A DNA stretch of 27,551 nucleotides. Source: Buchnera aphidicola (Lipaphis pseudobrassicae) (GTDB lineage: Bacteria > Pseudomonadota > Gammaproteobacteria > Enterobacterales > Enterobacteriaceae). Positions within the stretch are counted from its first letter, which is position 1, and every line of letters starts with the position of its first letter. The notes under the pieces were generated by a model. That model made no database searches and was not told the origin of the DNA. It saw nothing but the letters and a program-made list of their open reading frames with translations. A program made the position numbers and the translations under genes. Below, piece after piece: positions 8,622-17,406 of the stretch. The stretch is taken from the NCBI RefSeq assembly GCF_005081185.1, contig NZ_CP034870.1, positions 353,838 through 381,388 of the forward strand. The letters are read 5' to 3'.

Positions 8622-9284
8622 ATGTCTAAAACAATTTTAGCATTTGATACTTCAATAGATCATTGTTCGATCTCAATATATAAAAAAAATTACATATATT
8701 CCCTTTCAGAAGAATGTAAAAAAACACATACTAAAAAAATGCTTCCTATGCTTGAAAAAATATTATTCCAAACAAAAACTAAGTTAAAAGAATTAGATTA
8801 TATTGGTTTTGCAAAAGGACCTGGAAGCTTTACTGGTTTACGTATTGCGGCAGGCATTGCGCAAAGTTTATCATTAGTCTTAAATATTCCTATTATTGGT
8901 GTTTCAACTTTAGCAATCATGGCTGAAAAAGCATGGAGAAAATATAAAAGAAAACGAATAATAGTTTTAATAACAGCAAAAAAAACACATATTTATTGGG
9001 GAAAATATACAAAAAACAAAGAATCTATTTGGATAGGAGAAAATACAGAAATTCTTCTTGAAAAAAAATTACTTGAAACAAAAATAACAAATTTAAAAAA
9101 AAAATGGACTCTGGTTAGTAATGAAGAACAAGATATTAAATCTAAAAGATTGTTAAATATTAATGATAAAAAATATTTTTTTCCTAATGCAAGAGATATT
9201 ATTCCCTTTATCTTATTAGAAATAAAGAAAAAAAAGAAAAACTACTTTGCTGCAAATAGTATAAATTATTTATATGACTTCTAA
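8622..9284 (+). CDS. tsaB: tRNA threonylcarbamoyladenosine biosynthesis protein TsaB
   Basis: TsaB (YeaZ) is the dimerisation partner of TsaD in the TsaBDE complex that transfers threonylcarbamoyl to A37 of ANN-decoding tRNAs. The protein has 220 aa (E. coli 231) with an ASKHA-like fold: the N-terminal ILAFDTSIDHCSISI strand pair, the signature GPGSFTGLRI (about residues 67-76) and the interface helix with IAQSLSL. The C-terminal third is lysine-rich and diverged. It lies 47 nt after yoaE and converges with minE. The essential t6A pathway explains its survival in a reduced genome. Confidence 0.95.
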   Translation: MSKTILAFDTSIDHCSISIYKKNYIYSLSEECKKTHTKKMLPMLEKILFQTKTKLKELDYIGFAKGPGSFTGLRIAAGIAQSLSLVLNIPIIGVSTLAIMAEKAWRKYKRKRIIVLITAKKTHIYWGKYTKNKESIWIGENTEILLEKKLLETKITNLKKKWTLVSNEEQDIKSKRLLNINDKKYFFPNARDIIPFILLEIKKKKKNYFAANSINYLYDF

Positions 9285-9309
9285 TGTAGAAAATTAAATC
9301 TATTAAATA

Positions 9310-9350
9310 AATCAATACTGAAATTGTTAAAAATATATTCAGTATTGATT
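9310..9350. terminator. Inverted repeat between convergent tsaB and minE
   Basis: Perfect 13-nt arms at 9310-9322 and 9338-9350 enclose a 15-nt loop, midway between the tsaB stop (9284) and the minE stop (9441). The position between converging genes suggests a bidirectional terminator. No long T run follows on either strand. Confidence 0.55.
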
Positions 9351-9440
9351 ATGTTGTAACAGCATAATATTATAAAATGTATGATAAAAACTAATTTTTA
9401 TTTGCTTTAATCAACTTTAATATATTTAAATTACTATTTT

Positions 9441-9692
9441 CTAATCAGGCAAGATAATATTTAGTTCTAATATAGAAATATCTTGATTTTTTTGTTCTAA
9501 TTGTACAGTTACCATATTAGGTTCAATATTTACGTATTTACAAATTACAGATAATATTTCACGTTTTAATTGTGGAAAATAATCTGGTTCGTTATTGTAT
9601 TTTCTTTGTTCTGCAATAATTATTTGTAATCGTTCTTTTGCGATATTAGCAGTATTTTTGTGTCGGGATAAAAAAAAGTCCAACAAAGCCAT
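9441..9692 (-). CDS. minE: Cell division topological specificity factor MinE
   Basis: MinE stimulates the MinD ATPase and drives the pole-to-pole oscillation that confines FtsZ rings to midcell. It has 83 aa (E. coli 88). The N-terminal [10 protein letters not shown] membrane-targeting segment and the anti-MinCD helix ([15 protein letters not shown]) are well preserved. The C-terminal topological-specificity domain follows ([17 protein letters not shown]) and ends ELNIILPD, a few residues short of E. coli. It starts 2 nt after the minD stop, so it is translationally coupled as the last gene of minCDE. Confidence 0.97.
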   Translation of the reverse strand: MALLDFFLSRHKNTANIAKERLQIIIAEQRKYNNEPDYFPQLKREILSVICKYVNIEPNMVTVQLEQKNQDISILELNIILPD

Positions 9693-9694
9693 AT

Positions 9695-10507
9695 CTATCT
9701 CCCGAATAAACGTTGAAAAAAACCTTTTCTCTCTTCTTCAATAAAACGAAAATTATGTTTTTCACCTAGTAATCGATTAACAGTATCAAAATAAGCATGC
9801 CCTGCATTTGAATTAACGTCTAATATTATAGATTCTCCTTGATTAGATGAACGCAGAACAGATGGATCTTCTGGAATTAAACCAATTATAGGTATTTGAA
9901 GGATTTCTAAAACATCTTTCATACTTAACATTTCCCCTTTTTTAACACGAGTAGGATTATAACGTGTTAATAAAAGATACTCTTTAATAGGAATTTGATT
10001 TTGTTTGGCTCTTTTTGATTTAGATGAAATAATTCCTAAGATTCGATCAGAATCTCGTACTGAAGAAACTTCTGGATTAGTTGTAATAATAGCTTCATCG
10101 GCAAAATATATCGCTAAAATTGCACCGGTTTCAATTCCGGCAGGTGAATCACAAATAATAAAATCAAATTGCATTCTTATAAGCTCTTCTAAAACTTTTT
10201 CAACTCCTATATATGTTAAAGCATCTTTATCTCGAGTTTGTGATGCTGGTAGAATAAATAAATTATTTGTTTTTTTATCTCTAATTAATGCTTGATTTAA
10301 ATTTGCATCACCTTGAATAACATTAATAAAGTCATAAACTACTCTACGTTCACATCCCATTATTAAATCTAAATTTCTTAGTCCTATATCGAAATCTATG
10401 ACAACAGTTTTTTTACCTTTCTTCGCTAAACCAGTTCCAATTGCTGCACTTGAAGTAGTTTTACCTACACCTCCTTTCCCTGAAGTTATTACAATGATCC
10501 GTGTCAT
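9695..10507 (-). CDS. minD: Septum site-determining ATPase MinD
   Basis: MinD is a ParA/Mrp-type ATPase that binds the inner membrane as an ATP dimer, recruits MinC and is released by MinE. It has 270 aa, as in E. coli. The deviant Walker [10 protein letters not shown] contains signature Lys11 and Lys16; [11 protein letters not shown] supplies switch II. The C-terminal amphipathic membrane-targeting helix ([11 protein letters not shown]) is intact, so membrane cycling should work. It lies between minC (26 nt upstream) and minE, with an AAGGA ribosome-binding site in the minC-minD gap. Confidence 0.98.
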   Translation of the reverse strand: MTRIIVITSGKGGVGKTTSSAAIGTGLAKKGKKTVVIDFDIGLRNLDLIMGCERRVVYDFINVIQGDANLNQALIRDKKTNNLFILPASQTRDKDALTYIGVEKVLEELIRMQFDFIICDSPAGIETGAILAIYFADEAIITTNPEVSSVRDSDRILGIISSKSKRAKQNQIPIKEYLLLTRYNPTRVKKGEMLSMKDVLEILQIPIIGLIPEDPSVLRSSNQGESIILDVNSNAGHAYFDTVNRLLGEKHNFRFIEEERKGFFQRLFGR

Positions 10508-10533
10508 ATAAAAATATCCTTAAAAAAACATAC

Positions 10534-11265
10534 TTAACCGAGAGGATTTATAGTTAAAAATTTATTTTTTAAGTAAATTTGAGCTGATTTTCCAATAAAT
10601 TTTGAAGGTATTTGATCTGATAACCAATATTCACCAGATATAGAAACTAATTCTGCAAATAATCCTGTACAAAAAATTTTTCTAGTAGTATCTCCATTAG
10701 CACCTGCAAGAACTCTACCGCGAACAATACCATAAATATGAATATTTCCATCTGCTACTAATTCTGCTCCAGCACTAACATTATTAATTACTATTAAATC
10801 TGCATGTTTTGCATAAATTTTTTGACCTGAACGTACAGGTATATCTATAATGTGAGTTTTTTCTATTTTTTTTGTTTTTTTGATAAAAATTTCCTTTTCT
10901 TTATGCAAGAAATTAACATAAGAATTATCAATGATATTTATATTATGGTTAATATTTTTTTTATTTTCTGATAAAACAGGTAATCCTAAACTAATAATAT
11001 TTTTTTTTAAAATATCATTTTTACAACCACTAACACCAACTATGTTAAAACCATGAAAAATAATTATTTCTTGAATTTTTTTCCAATCTTCTATATTAGA
11101 TAAACCTGAAATATTAACAATTACAGGTGCATTTTTAAAAAAATTCGGACATTCTTGTATTTTTTTATACAATGATTTATTAATCAAATCTAAATTATTA
11201 TTATTTAAATATAATACTAATAATGTAAAATTACTGCCTTTAATTTCAATAGATTTTTTTTGCAT
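10534..11265 (-). CDS. minC: Septum site-determining protein MinC
   Basis: MinC inhibits FtsZ polymerisation away from midcell once recruited by MinD. It has 243 aa (E. coli 231). The N-terminal FtsZ-inhibiting domain (IEIKGSNFTLLVLYL ... VVGVSGC-like region, residues 1-100) is diverged. A lysine/asparagine-rich linker (about 105-140) leads to the beta-helical C-terminal domain. That domain holds the MinD-binding motif VRSGQ, the repeated turns SAGAELVADGNIHIYG, RGRVLAGANGD, and the conserved GEYWLSDQIP. It is the first gene of minCDE. With its partners intact, division-site placement appears functional. Confidence 0.96.
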   Translation of the reverse strand: MQKKSIEIKGSNFTLLVLYLNNNNLDLINKSLYKKIQECPNFFKNAPVIVNISGLSNIEDWKKIQEIIIFHGFNIVGVSGCKNDILKKNIISLGLPVLSENKKNINHNINIIDNSYVNFLHKEKEIFIKKTKKIEKTHIIDIPVRSGQKIYAKHADLIVINNVSAGAELVADGNIHIYGIVRGRVLAGANGDTTRKIFCTGLFAELVSISGEYWLSDQIPSKFIGKSAQIYLKNKFLTINPLG

Positions 11266-11421
11266 ATTTATTGCTCAATAATATTTGCTTATATGCACAT
11301 AAAACTTTCAATAAAAAATAATAAAATTTTATATGTGTAAATTATAATATAAATATATTATGATAACAATTTCTATTTTTTTAGTTTTAAATCTATTTAA
11401 ACCAAAAGGAATAATTTAATT

Positions 11422-12441
11422 TTGTTGTTTTCTAAAACTAGTCAACTCATATTACGTAATAGTAAAATATTTGAAAAGAAAAAAGTATTTTTTTCAGGAA
11501 ATATAAAAGATAAATTTCCAATGTACTTATTAACCAATAAAACTATAATAAACTTCCCAAAATATAATGATTACATTAATTTTCAGAAAATCAAAAATAT
11601 TAAAAATGTTGATATTTATAATAATTTATTAATTTCAAAAAAAATGATTCAAGATTGTAATACAATAATTTATTATTGGAATAAAAATAAATCTGAATCG
11701 GAATTTCAATTAATTAATATAATGTCTTGTTTTTCAATAGGAACTGAAATTTTTATAGTTGGAAATAATTCTAGCGGAATAAAAAGCGCACCATTAATAT
11801 TAAAAAAATTAATTAATTTAAAAATAATAGATAATGCAAAACATTCTATATTAATTTTTGGTTGTTTAATAAAAAAAATAAAATTTGTAATAGAAGATTT
11901 TTTTAAAATACATACATGGAAGGAATTTTTTATAAAATCTTTACCGGGTGTTTTTGGTTATAAAAAAATCGATGAAGGAAGCAAGTTTCTTGCTTCTACT
12001 TTTTCAAAAAATATAACTGGAAAAGTTTTGGATGTAGGTAGCGGAACAGGATTTTTATCGGTATCTTTATTACGTTCTTCTCCTGATGTAATTTTAACTT
12101 TAATAGATAATAACGTAGCTGCATTAAAATGTAGTAAAGAAACTCTACATACTAATCATTTAAAAGGAGAAGTTATACTTAGTGATTTATATTCGAATAT
12201 ATTTAACAAATTTGATTTAATTATTTCTAATCCACCTTTTCATGAAGATCTAAAAATAAATTTTAATATAATTAAAAAAATGATATTTTACTCTATACAA
12301 TATTTAAACAGAAATGGTGAATTTAGATTTGTAACAAACAGTTGCTTTAAATATGATTTTTTATTAAAAAAAACTTTTAAAAAATATTCTATATTAAAAA
12401 TAAACAATAAGTATAAAGTATATCAAGCTTTTTTAATATAA
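11422..12441 (+). CDS. rsmC: 16S rRNA (guanine1207-N2)-methyltransferase RsmC
   Basis: RsmC methylates G1207 of 16S rRNA in the 30S subunit using S-adenosylmethionine. It has 339 aa (E. coli 343) with two methyltransferase-like halves. The N-terminal half is the catalytically inactive one; the C-terminal half carries the SAM motif LDVGSGTG (203-210) and the substrate-base motif NPPFH (270-274). YYWNKNK and LPGVFG also match. There is no ATG at the N-terminus: TTG at 11422 (or 11425) is the likely start, after AAAAGGA at 11404-11410; an in-frame TAA just upstream (11398-11400) limits alternatives. It diverges from minC and converges with the tRNA-Leu gene 16 nt downstream. Confidence 0.93.
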   Translation: MLFSKTSQLILRNSKIFEKKKVFFSGNIKDKFPMYLLTNKTIINFPKYNDYINFQKIKNIKNVDIYNNLLISKKMIQDCNTIIYYWNKNKSESEFQLINIMSCFSIGTEIFIVGNNSSGIKSAPLILKKLINLKIIDNAKHSILIFGCLIKKIKFVIEDFFKIHTWKEFFIKSLPGVFGYKKIDEGSKFLASTFSKNITGKVLDVGSGTGFLSVSLLRSSPDVILTLIDNNVAALKCSKETLHTNHLKGEVILSDLYSNIFNKFDLIISNPPFHEDLKINFNIIKKMIFYSIQYLNRNGEFRFVTNSCFKYDFLLKKTFKKYSILKINNKYKVYQAFLI

Positions 12442-12457
12442 ATATAAAAAATATTAT

Positions 12458-12545
12458 TGGTACCCGGAGCGGGACTTGAACCCGCAAAGCTATAAAAGCC
12501 GAGGGATTTTAAGTCCCTTGTGTCTACCAATTTCACCATCCGGGC
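12458..12545 (-). tRNA. leuZ: tRNA-Leu (anticodon UAA)
   Basis: On the minus strand this reads as a long-variable-arm tRNA with acceptor arm GCCCGGA/TCCGGGT, D-arm GGTAGACA, anticodon stem GGGA...TCCC with loop CTTAAAA (anticodon TAA), and T-arm GCGGGTTCAAGTCCCGC. The 3' CCA is encoded (12458-12460). It lies 4 nt from tRNA-Cys, the remnant of the E. coli glyW-cysT-leuZ order, so both probably come from one precursor. Confidence 0.97.
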
Positions 12546-12549
12546 TTAG

Positions 12550-12620
12550 AGGCGTATCCCGGAATCGAACCGGGTTATACGGATTTGCAATCCGCTACAT
12601 ATCCAATCTGTCAACACGCC
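12550..12620 (-). tRNA. cysT: tRNA-Cys (anticodon GCA)
   Basis: The minus strand folds as a 71-nt tRNA: acceptor GGCGTGT/ATACGCC (one G-T pair), anticodon loop TTGCAAA (anticodon GCA) on stem GCGGA/TCCGT with one wobble, T-arm CCCGG TTCGATT CCGGG, and discriminator U73. The chromosome continues CTA, so the CCA end is not encoded and must be added after transcription. It lies immediately upstream of tRNA-Leu in the same transcription unit. Confidence 0.96.
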
Positions 12621-12773
12621 TATATTTTTATTATAAGAAAAAAAAATAAAAATTACAAACAAAAAAAATATTTTTTATAAAAAATATTAAAAATATATAT
12701 AAAAGGATAAAATTATCTTTACAATAAGTAATATAATGATTTATTATAAAATTTATATAAAAATTTTGATAAC
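12621..12773. promoter_or_regulatory. Divergent tRNA promoter region
   Basis: This 153-nt, almost purely A/T gap separates tRNA-Cys/tRNA-Leu (-) from tRNA-Ser (+) and must drive both. A candidate for tRNA-Ser is TTTACA (12718-12723), 18 nt, TATTAT (12742-12747), placing initiation shortly before 12774. No clear choice can be made for the minus strand. Confidence 0.35.
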
Positions 12774-12858
12774 GGAGAGATGGCCGAGTGGTTTAAGGCA
12801 GCGGTCTTGAAAACCGCCGATGAGAAATCATCCGAGAGTTCGAATCTCTCTCTCTCCG
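12774..12858 (+). tRNA. serT: tRNA-Ser (anticodon UGA)
   Basis: This is an 85-nt class II tRNA: acceptor GGAGAGA/TCTCTCC with discriminator G73, D-arm GGCCGAGTGGTTTAAGGC, anticodon stem GCGGT/ACCGC with loop CTTGAAA (anticodon TGA), a long variable arm (GATGAGAAATCATC), and T-arm AGAGTTCGAATCTCT. The following bases are AAA, so CCA is not encoded. The anticodon corresponds to E. coli serT. It converges with ompA. Confidence 0.97.
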
Positions 12859-12899
12859 AAAATTAAAATAAAAAATCTTAATAAAACCTTTCTTAATTA

Positions 12900-12936
12900 T
12901 TAATATTTTCTTAAATACTAAAAAAGATAATATTAA
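12900..12936. terminator. Possible terminator between tRNA-Ser and ompA
   Basis: Arms at 12900-12912 and 12924-12936 pair over 13 positions with one mismatch and an 11-nt loop. The location between converging tRNA-Ser and ompA suits a shared terminator, but the stem is purely A/T apart from one C-G pair, so chance is possible. Confidence 0.35.
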
Positions 12937-12962
12937 ATCTTATTAATACTACATAGTATATG

Positions 12963-14018
12963 CTATTTAACATCTGATAATACTTCAATTTCTACACGAC
13001 GATCAGGAGCTAAACAACTAATAAGTAAAGATCGATTTTTAACATCTTTACAAACTTGATTAGTTAATGGATAAAGCTGTCCCATTCCTTGAACAACAAT
13101 TTGATCTCTAGAAAATCCATGAGAAGTTAAGTAATTTTTAATGCTATAAGCACGATCTTCAGATAATTTTTGATTATACTCTTCATTACCGATTCTGTCT
13201 GCATGCCCCAAAAGAACAATTGAAACATTTTTTAGTTGCATTTTTTTGATATTATCATCTAATTCGTTAAGTTTATCATAAGAGATAGGTTTTAAATCTG
13301 CACTATTAAAGGGAAAATTAATGTTTTCATTTAATGCATTATATTGCTTGTTTAATAAATTAGTATTATAAGTTGAAAACAAATCATTTATATGTGTTTT
13401 TCCAAACTTCCATCCAAAAGAAAAAACCGCATCTCCTAAAGAAGGTTTAATAGATAAATCCACTATATTTTTAACTTTGTTTTTCCATGTATAATCTAAT
13501 CTAGTAATAAATTTTTCGTTAAAAATATACTCCGCTCCTAAAGAAACACTAGGAAATAATGAACTATTTGGAGTAAACATATTGTTTAAATTCTCTTTAG
13601 AAACAAGATCATCCCAAAAAATTATTCCACCTAATTTAGTATAGACATGTAAACTGTCTGTTAGTGGATATGATAATTTTGTTGCAAGTTGTACACTATT
13701 AGCTTGCATATGTATATTGTTTTTTTGAAATATTTTATGAGGGAAAAAACCATTAGTATTATTTTCTATTTCTAATCCAAAATATGGATTGAATTCATAT
13801 CCTAAAAAAACTCCAATAATTGGAGCACTTAAGTTTTCTTTTAAAATAAAGTTATCTTCTAACTGTTTAGATTTTTTAGCATCATAACTATACTTTAAAG
13901 GATTAAAGTAAGACCATCCAATCTTTGTTCCTAAATACCATCCATTTTGTTCTTTAGCTTGAACAGACGCAACTAAACTTGCTAATACAAATATGATAGC
14001 AAGAGCTCGTTTTTTCAT
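12963..14018 (-). CDS. ompA: Outer membrane protein A
   Basis: OmpA is the outer-membrane beta-barrel that also anchors the envelope to peptidoglycan. It has 351 aa (E. coli 346). A 21-residue signal peptide (MKKRALAI...SVQA) is followed by the barrel (about 22-206; [17 protein letters not shown] resembles the first strand). A short linker replaces the Ala-Pro hinge, and the C-terminal OmpA domain (about 230-351) comes last. The diaminopimelate-binding residues Asp274 (GHADRIG) and Arg289 (LSEDRA) and the cysteine pair near CKDVK and SCLAPDRR are retained. Surface-loop regions are strongly diverged from E. coli. It has its own promoter region downstream of murJ on the same strand. Confidence 0.96.
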   Translation of the reverse strand: MKKRALAIIFVLASLVASVQAKEQNGWYLGTKIGWSYFNPLKYSYDAKKSKQLEDNFILKENLSAPIIGVFLGYEFNPYFGLEIENNTNGFFPHKIFQKNNIHMQANSVQLATKLSYPLTDSLHVYTKLGGIIFWDDLVSKENLNNMFTPNSSLFPSVSLGAEYIFNEKFITRLDYTWKNKVKNIVDLSIKPSLGDAVFSFGWKFGKTHINDLFSTYNTNLLNKQYNALNENINFPFNSADLKPISYDKLNELDDNIKKMQLKNVSIVLLGHADRIGNEEYNQKLSEDRAYSIKNYLTSHGFSRDQIVVQGMGQLYPLTNQVCKDVKNRSLLISCLAPDRRVEIEVLSDVK

Positions 14019-14157
14019 TTGAAAACTCCCTTATTTTTAGATAAATTAAAATAGTTAGTATTACATAATATAAAAATATATTATTAAAAATATATTATAT
14101 ATTAAATATTATATGAATAATACATTAACAATTTTAATTGTGTCATGAATATCATTC

Positions 14158-15702
14158 TTATGATAATCGAGAGATTTTATAAGAAAAATTTAATATATGT
14201 ATTCCTAAAAGATATAACATAAGTAAATATACTGCCCCAGAAATAAAAAAAATAAAAATCAAACGTATTATTTTATTATAAAAAGAACCTATATCCCAAA
14301 GAGGCATGACGTTTAATACTAATAATAAAATAACAACCATTACTAATGTTGATATGATTAATTTTAAAATGAAAATTAATTCACGAAAGTTAAAAAAAAT
14401 CATTTTCCTTTTATATAATTCAAAGTAAAGTAATAAAAAGTTTATCCAACTAGAGATACTAATAGATAAAGCTAAACCTGAATGTTTAAAATAAAAAATT
14501 AAAAATGGATTCATTAACTGTGTTAACAACAATGCAAAAAATGAAATTTTCATAGGAATATTCGTTTTTTCGCAAGAATAAAAAGCAGAAGATAATATCT
14601 TTACTAAGATAAAAGAAATTAAACCAAAAGAATAATATTTTAATACTTGTTCAGTCATTAAAACATCAAAATATGTAAATTTTCCATATTGGAAAAGAAC
14701 AATAATAATAGGTTTTGCAAGTATAAAAATAATTACAGCACTAGGTATTGATAAAATTAAACTGATTTGCAATCCCCAATGAAGTAGTTTTTTATATTCT
14801 GATTTTTTATTTTTTTTATGAGTCTTAGAGAGCGATGTAAATAAAATTGTATTTAAGGATACACCTAATATACCTATTGGAAATTCTATTAATCTATCAG
14901 CATAATATATCCAAGATATCGATCCCGCATTAAGCAATGAACTAAAAATAGTATTAATTATCAAAGAGATTTGATTAGCAGAAGTTCCTAAAACAGCAGG
15001 TCCTATTTTTTTCAAAACTTTTATAAGACCAATATTATTCCAACTAATATTTGGCATTACTAACATATTTATGTTATATAAAAAAGGAAGTTGATAAAGT
15101 AATTGAAAAAAACCACCTATAATAACAGACCATGCTAAAGCAACAATAGAAGGATGGAAAAAAGAACTACAACAAGAAGAAAAAAAAATAATACTAAGAT
15201 TTAGAAAAATTGGAGATAAAGAAGGTATAAAAAAATAATTCCAACTATATAAAATTGATGAAAAAAATGAAGACAACGAAATAAATAAAATATATGGGAA
15301 CATAATTGTCAATAAATGTGTAGACAACGTTAATTTTTCTAATGATTCTAAAAAACCTGGTGCATTTAATGAGATTAAAAAACGAGAAAAAAACATTCCT
15401 AATATTGTAAAAAAAAGCACAATAAAAATCATAAAACCAAATGTAGAAGAAATAAATTCTTCCATAGATTTTTTATCTTTAGTCGATCTATACTCCATTA
15501 ATATAGGAATAAATGCTTGAGAAAATGCACCATCTGAAAAAATACGACGTAATAAGTTAGGAATTTTAAAAGATACAAAAAAAACATCTGTGTAAAAAGA
15601 AGCACCAAATGTATTAGCAATTAGAACATCTCGGATAAAACCTAATATTCGAGATATTAAAGTCATAGCACTAACTGATATGAAAGGTTTTAAAAGATTC
15701 AT
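14158..15702 (-). CDS. murJ: Lipid II flippase MurJ (MviN)
   Basis: MurJ flips undecaprenyl-linked lipid II across the inner membrane for peptidoglycan synthesis. The 514 aa (E. coli 511) contain about 14 hydrophobic helices typical of the MOP/MVF family. The N-terminus LISRILGFIRDVLIANTFGAS and the motif RRIFSDGAFSQAFIP are almost as in E. coli; these loops bear the conserved arginines and the Asp needed for function. Later helices are rich in Phe/Ile/Ser, a common AT-bias effect. It diverges from pyrC (62-nt gap) and is followed by ompA after 139 nt. Retention together with mepM and ompA suggests a peptidoglycan layer is still made. Confidence 0.96.
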   Translation of the reverse strand: MNLLKPFISVSAMTLISRILGFIRDVLIANTFGASFYTDVFFVSFKIPNLLRRIFSDGAFSQAFIPILMEYRSTKDKKSMEEFISSTFGFMIFIVLFFTILGMFFSRFLISLNAPGFLESLEKLTLSTHLLTIMFPYILFISLSSFFSSILYSWNYFFIPSLSPIFLNLSIIFFSSCCSSFFHPSIVALAWSVIIGGFFQLLYQLPFLYNINMLVMPNISWNNIGLIKVLKKIGPAVLGTSANQISLIINTIFSSLLNAGSISWIYYADRLIEFPIGILGVSLNTILFTSLSKTHKKNKKSEYKKLLHWGLQISLILSIPSAVIIFILAKPIIIVLFQYGKFTYFDVLMTEQVLKYYSFGLISFILVKILSSAFYSCEKTNIPMKISFFALLLTQLMNPFLIFYFKHSGLALSISISSWINFLLLYFELYKRKMIFFNFRELIFILKLIISTLVMVVILLLVLNVMPLWDIGSFYNKIIRLIFIFFISGAVYLLMLYLLGIHILNFSYKISRLS

Positions 15703-15764
15703 GTTAAAACAACCTGTTACCTATAAAAAACCTAAATTATTATTAATAATAAGACAAAATAAAA

Positions 15765-16808
15765 ATGTATGAAAAAAAAATAACAATTATTAAACCAGAT
15801 GATTGGCATGTTCATTTACGAGATGGTCAAATATTAAAAAAAATTATTAAATATACTGGCAAATTTTATAAAAGAGCTATAATTATGCCTAATCTTGACA
15901 ACCCTATTATCCGTTGTTCTCAAGCAATCTCTTATCGTAATAGAATTTTAAGGTCTATGAATTCAAATTATAAATTTGAACCGTTAATGACATGTTACTT
16001 AACTCCTTCTACAACACTAAAAGAAATAAAATTAGGATTTACTAAAAAAATATTCATAGCAGCTAAATTATATCTTCGCGATTCTACGACTAATTCAAAA
16101 ATTGGAATAAAAAAAATTAATGATATTATTCATATTTTAGAATATATGGAAAAAATAGGAATGCCATTGCTAATTCATGGTGAAGAAATTGATAAAAACA
16201 TTGATGTCTATGATAGAGAAGCAATGTTTATTGAAAATACTTTAGAACCTTGTCGTAAGAAATTTCCAAAATTAAAAATAGTATTAGAACACATTACAAC
16301 TAAAGAATCCGTAGAATATGTTAAAGAACATGATCCAAAATATCTCTCTGCAACTATTACACCACATCATTTAATGCTTAATAGAAATCATATGTTTTTT
16401 CAGGGAATTCAACCATATTTATATTGTTTGCCTTTATTAAAAAAAAAACTTCATCAACAAGCATTAAGAAAAGTTATTGCTACAGGAGATAAACATTTTT
16501 TTTTGGGAAGCGATACAGCACCACATTTACATAAAAATAAAATTAATTTTTTTGGATATGCTGGAATATTTAATGCACCATCCTCTTTACTATGTTATGT
16601 TACAGTTTTTGAAGAAATGAAAGCTTTACAATATCTACAATCTTTTTGTTCAGAAAATGGACCTAGATTTTACAATGTTTGCATTAATAAAGAAACTATA
16701 ACATTAGTCAAAAAACCATATAAAGTATTAAAAAAAATAAATATTGGAAAAGATATAATTGTTCCATTTTTAGCAGGAAAAACTCTAAATTGGTCCCTTG
16801 AAACTTGA
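15765..16808 (+). CDS. pyrC: Dihydroorotase
   Basis: PyrC catalyses reversible cyclisation of carbamoyl-aspartate to dihydroorotate in de novo pyrimidine synthesis. It has 347 aa (E. coli 348) in the class II dihydroorotase family. The binuclear zinc site is complete: His15 and His17 (DDWHVHLRDG), the carbamylated Lys101 (AAKLY), His of LIHGE and of LEHITTKE, and Asp of GSDTAPH. MPNLDNP, TPHHLMLNRNHM and FNAPSSL also match. The stretch just after the carbamylated lysine reads KLYLRDSTTNS where E. coli has KLYPANATTNS. The ribosome-binding site is weak (AAGA). It stands alone between murJ and flgN. Confidence 0.97.
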   Translation: MYEKKITIIKPDDWHVHLRDGQILKKIIKYTGKFYKRAIIMPNLDNPIIRCSQAISYRNRILRSMNSNYKFEPLMTCYLTPSTTLKEIKLGFTKKIFIAAKLYLRDSTTNSKIGIKKINDIIHILEYMEKIGMPLLIHGEEIDKNIDVYDREAMFIENTLEPCRKKFPKLKIVLEHITTKESVEYVKEHDPKYLSATITPHHLMLNRNHMFFQGIQPYLYCLPLLKKKLHQQALRKVIATGDKHFFLGSDTAPHLHKNKINFFGYAGIFNAPSSLLCYVTVFEEMKALQYLQSFCSENGPRFYNVCINKETITLVKKPYKVLKKINIGKDIIVPFLAGKTLNWSLET

Positions 16809-16839
16809 TTTTGATTAAAGTAATATTTTATAGTCTTTT

Positions 16840-17247
16840 CTAAATTTTTAAATGTCCACTAATATCATAAATAGCTCTTTTTTTATATGATGAAAATAAT
16901 TCAAAGAAAGATTCATTTAAATACAAATTTTTATTAATGAGAATTTTATTTTTAAGATTTAATTGTTTTAATAAAACACACTTTTTAAAAACAATGTTCC
17001 AATAATTCTTTAATTGTATATTCGTTTCATAAGGTGCAAAGATATTGTATTTCTTTTCAAGAGATAGTCTATTTTTATTTAAGGTAAAAAATTTTTCAAA
17101 TAATTTTTTTTTTTCTTTAAAAAGAAATTTGAGTATATCTATATTTGTATTGGGTTGTAATAAATTATTATATTCTTGATTTAAAATTTTTTCTAATGAA
17201 ATTATTGTATCTTGTATCATAGTTATTGTATCTATTAAAGTTTTCAT
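16840..17247 (-). CDS. flgN: Flagellar export chaperone FlgN
   Basis: FlgN is the small cytosolic chaperone for hook-filament junction proteins FlgK and FlgL. This 135-residue protein (E. coli 138) is weakly conserved but has the family look: mostly helical and charged, with a MIQDTIISLEKILNQEYNNL-type first helix, an EKKKLFEKF second helix, and an ending YDISGHLKI resembling the YGADGQ region near the E. coli C-terminus. The call rests mainly on position: same strand and order as E. coli flgA-flgM-flgN, next to pyrC, with flgM missing. An 11-nt A tract (minus strand, 17104-17114) lies in the coding region without breaking the frame. Confidence 0.75.
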   Translation of the reverse strand: MKTLIDTITMIQDTIISLEKILNQEYNNLLQPNTNIDILKFLFKEKKKLFEKFFTLNKNRLSLEKKYNIFAPYETNIQLKNYWNIVFKKCVLLKQLNLKNKILINKNLYLNESFFELFSSYKKRAIYDISGHLKI

Positions 17248-17406
17248 TATTTTATCGATTTATTAAAAAAAATATTATATATATGGTACAAAAAAATATA
17301 TAATTATATCAATTAAATCATACCATAAGAATTTTAAATTTTAAAAAATTATACTGTCTGTTTTGCTTGATCTAATTAAAAACATGTTTATAGAAAATAA
17401 CTAATT

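Noticed and set aside
17355..17385. Short minus-strand frame (MFLIRSSKTDSI) as a possible flgM remnant
   Set aside because: Only 14 codons, with no convincing match to FlgM; similarity to its N-terminus is at chance level.
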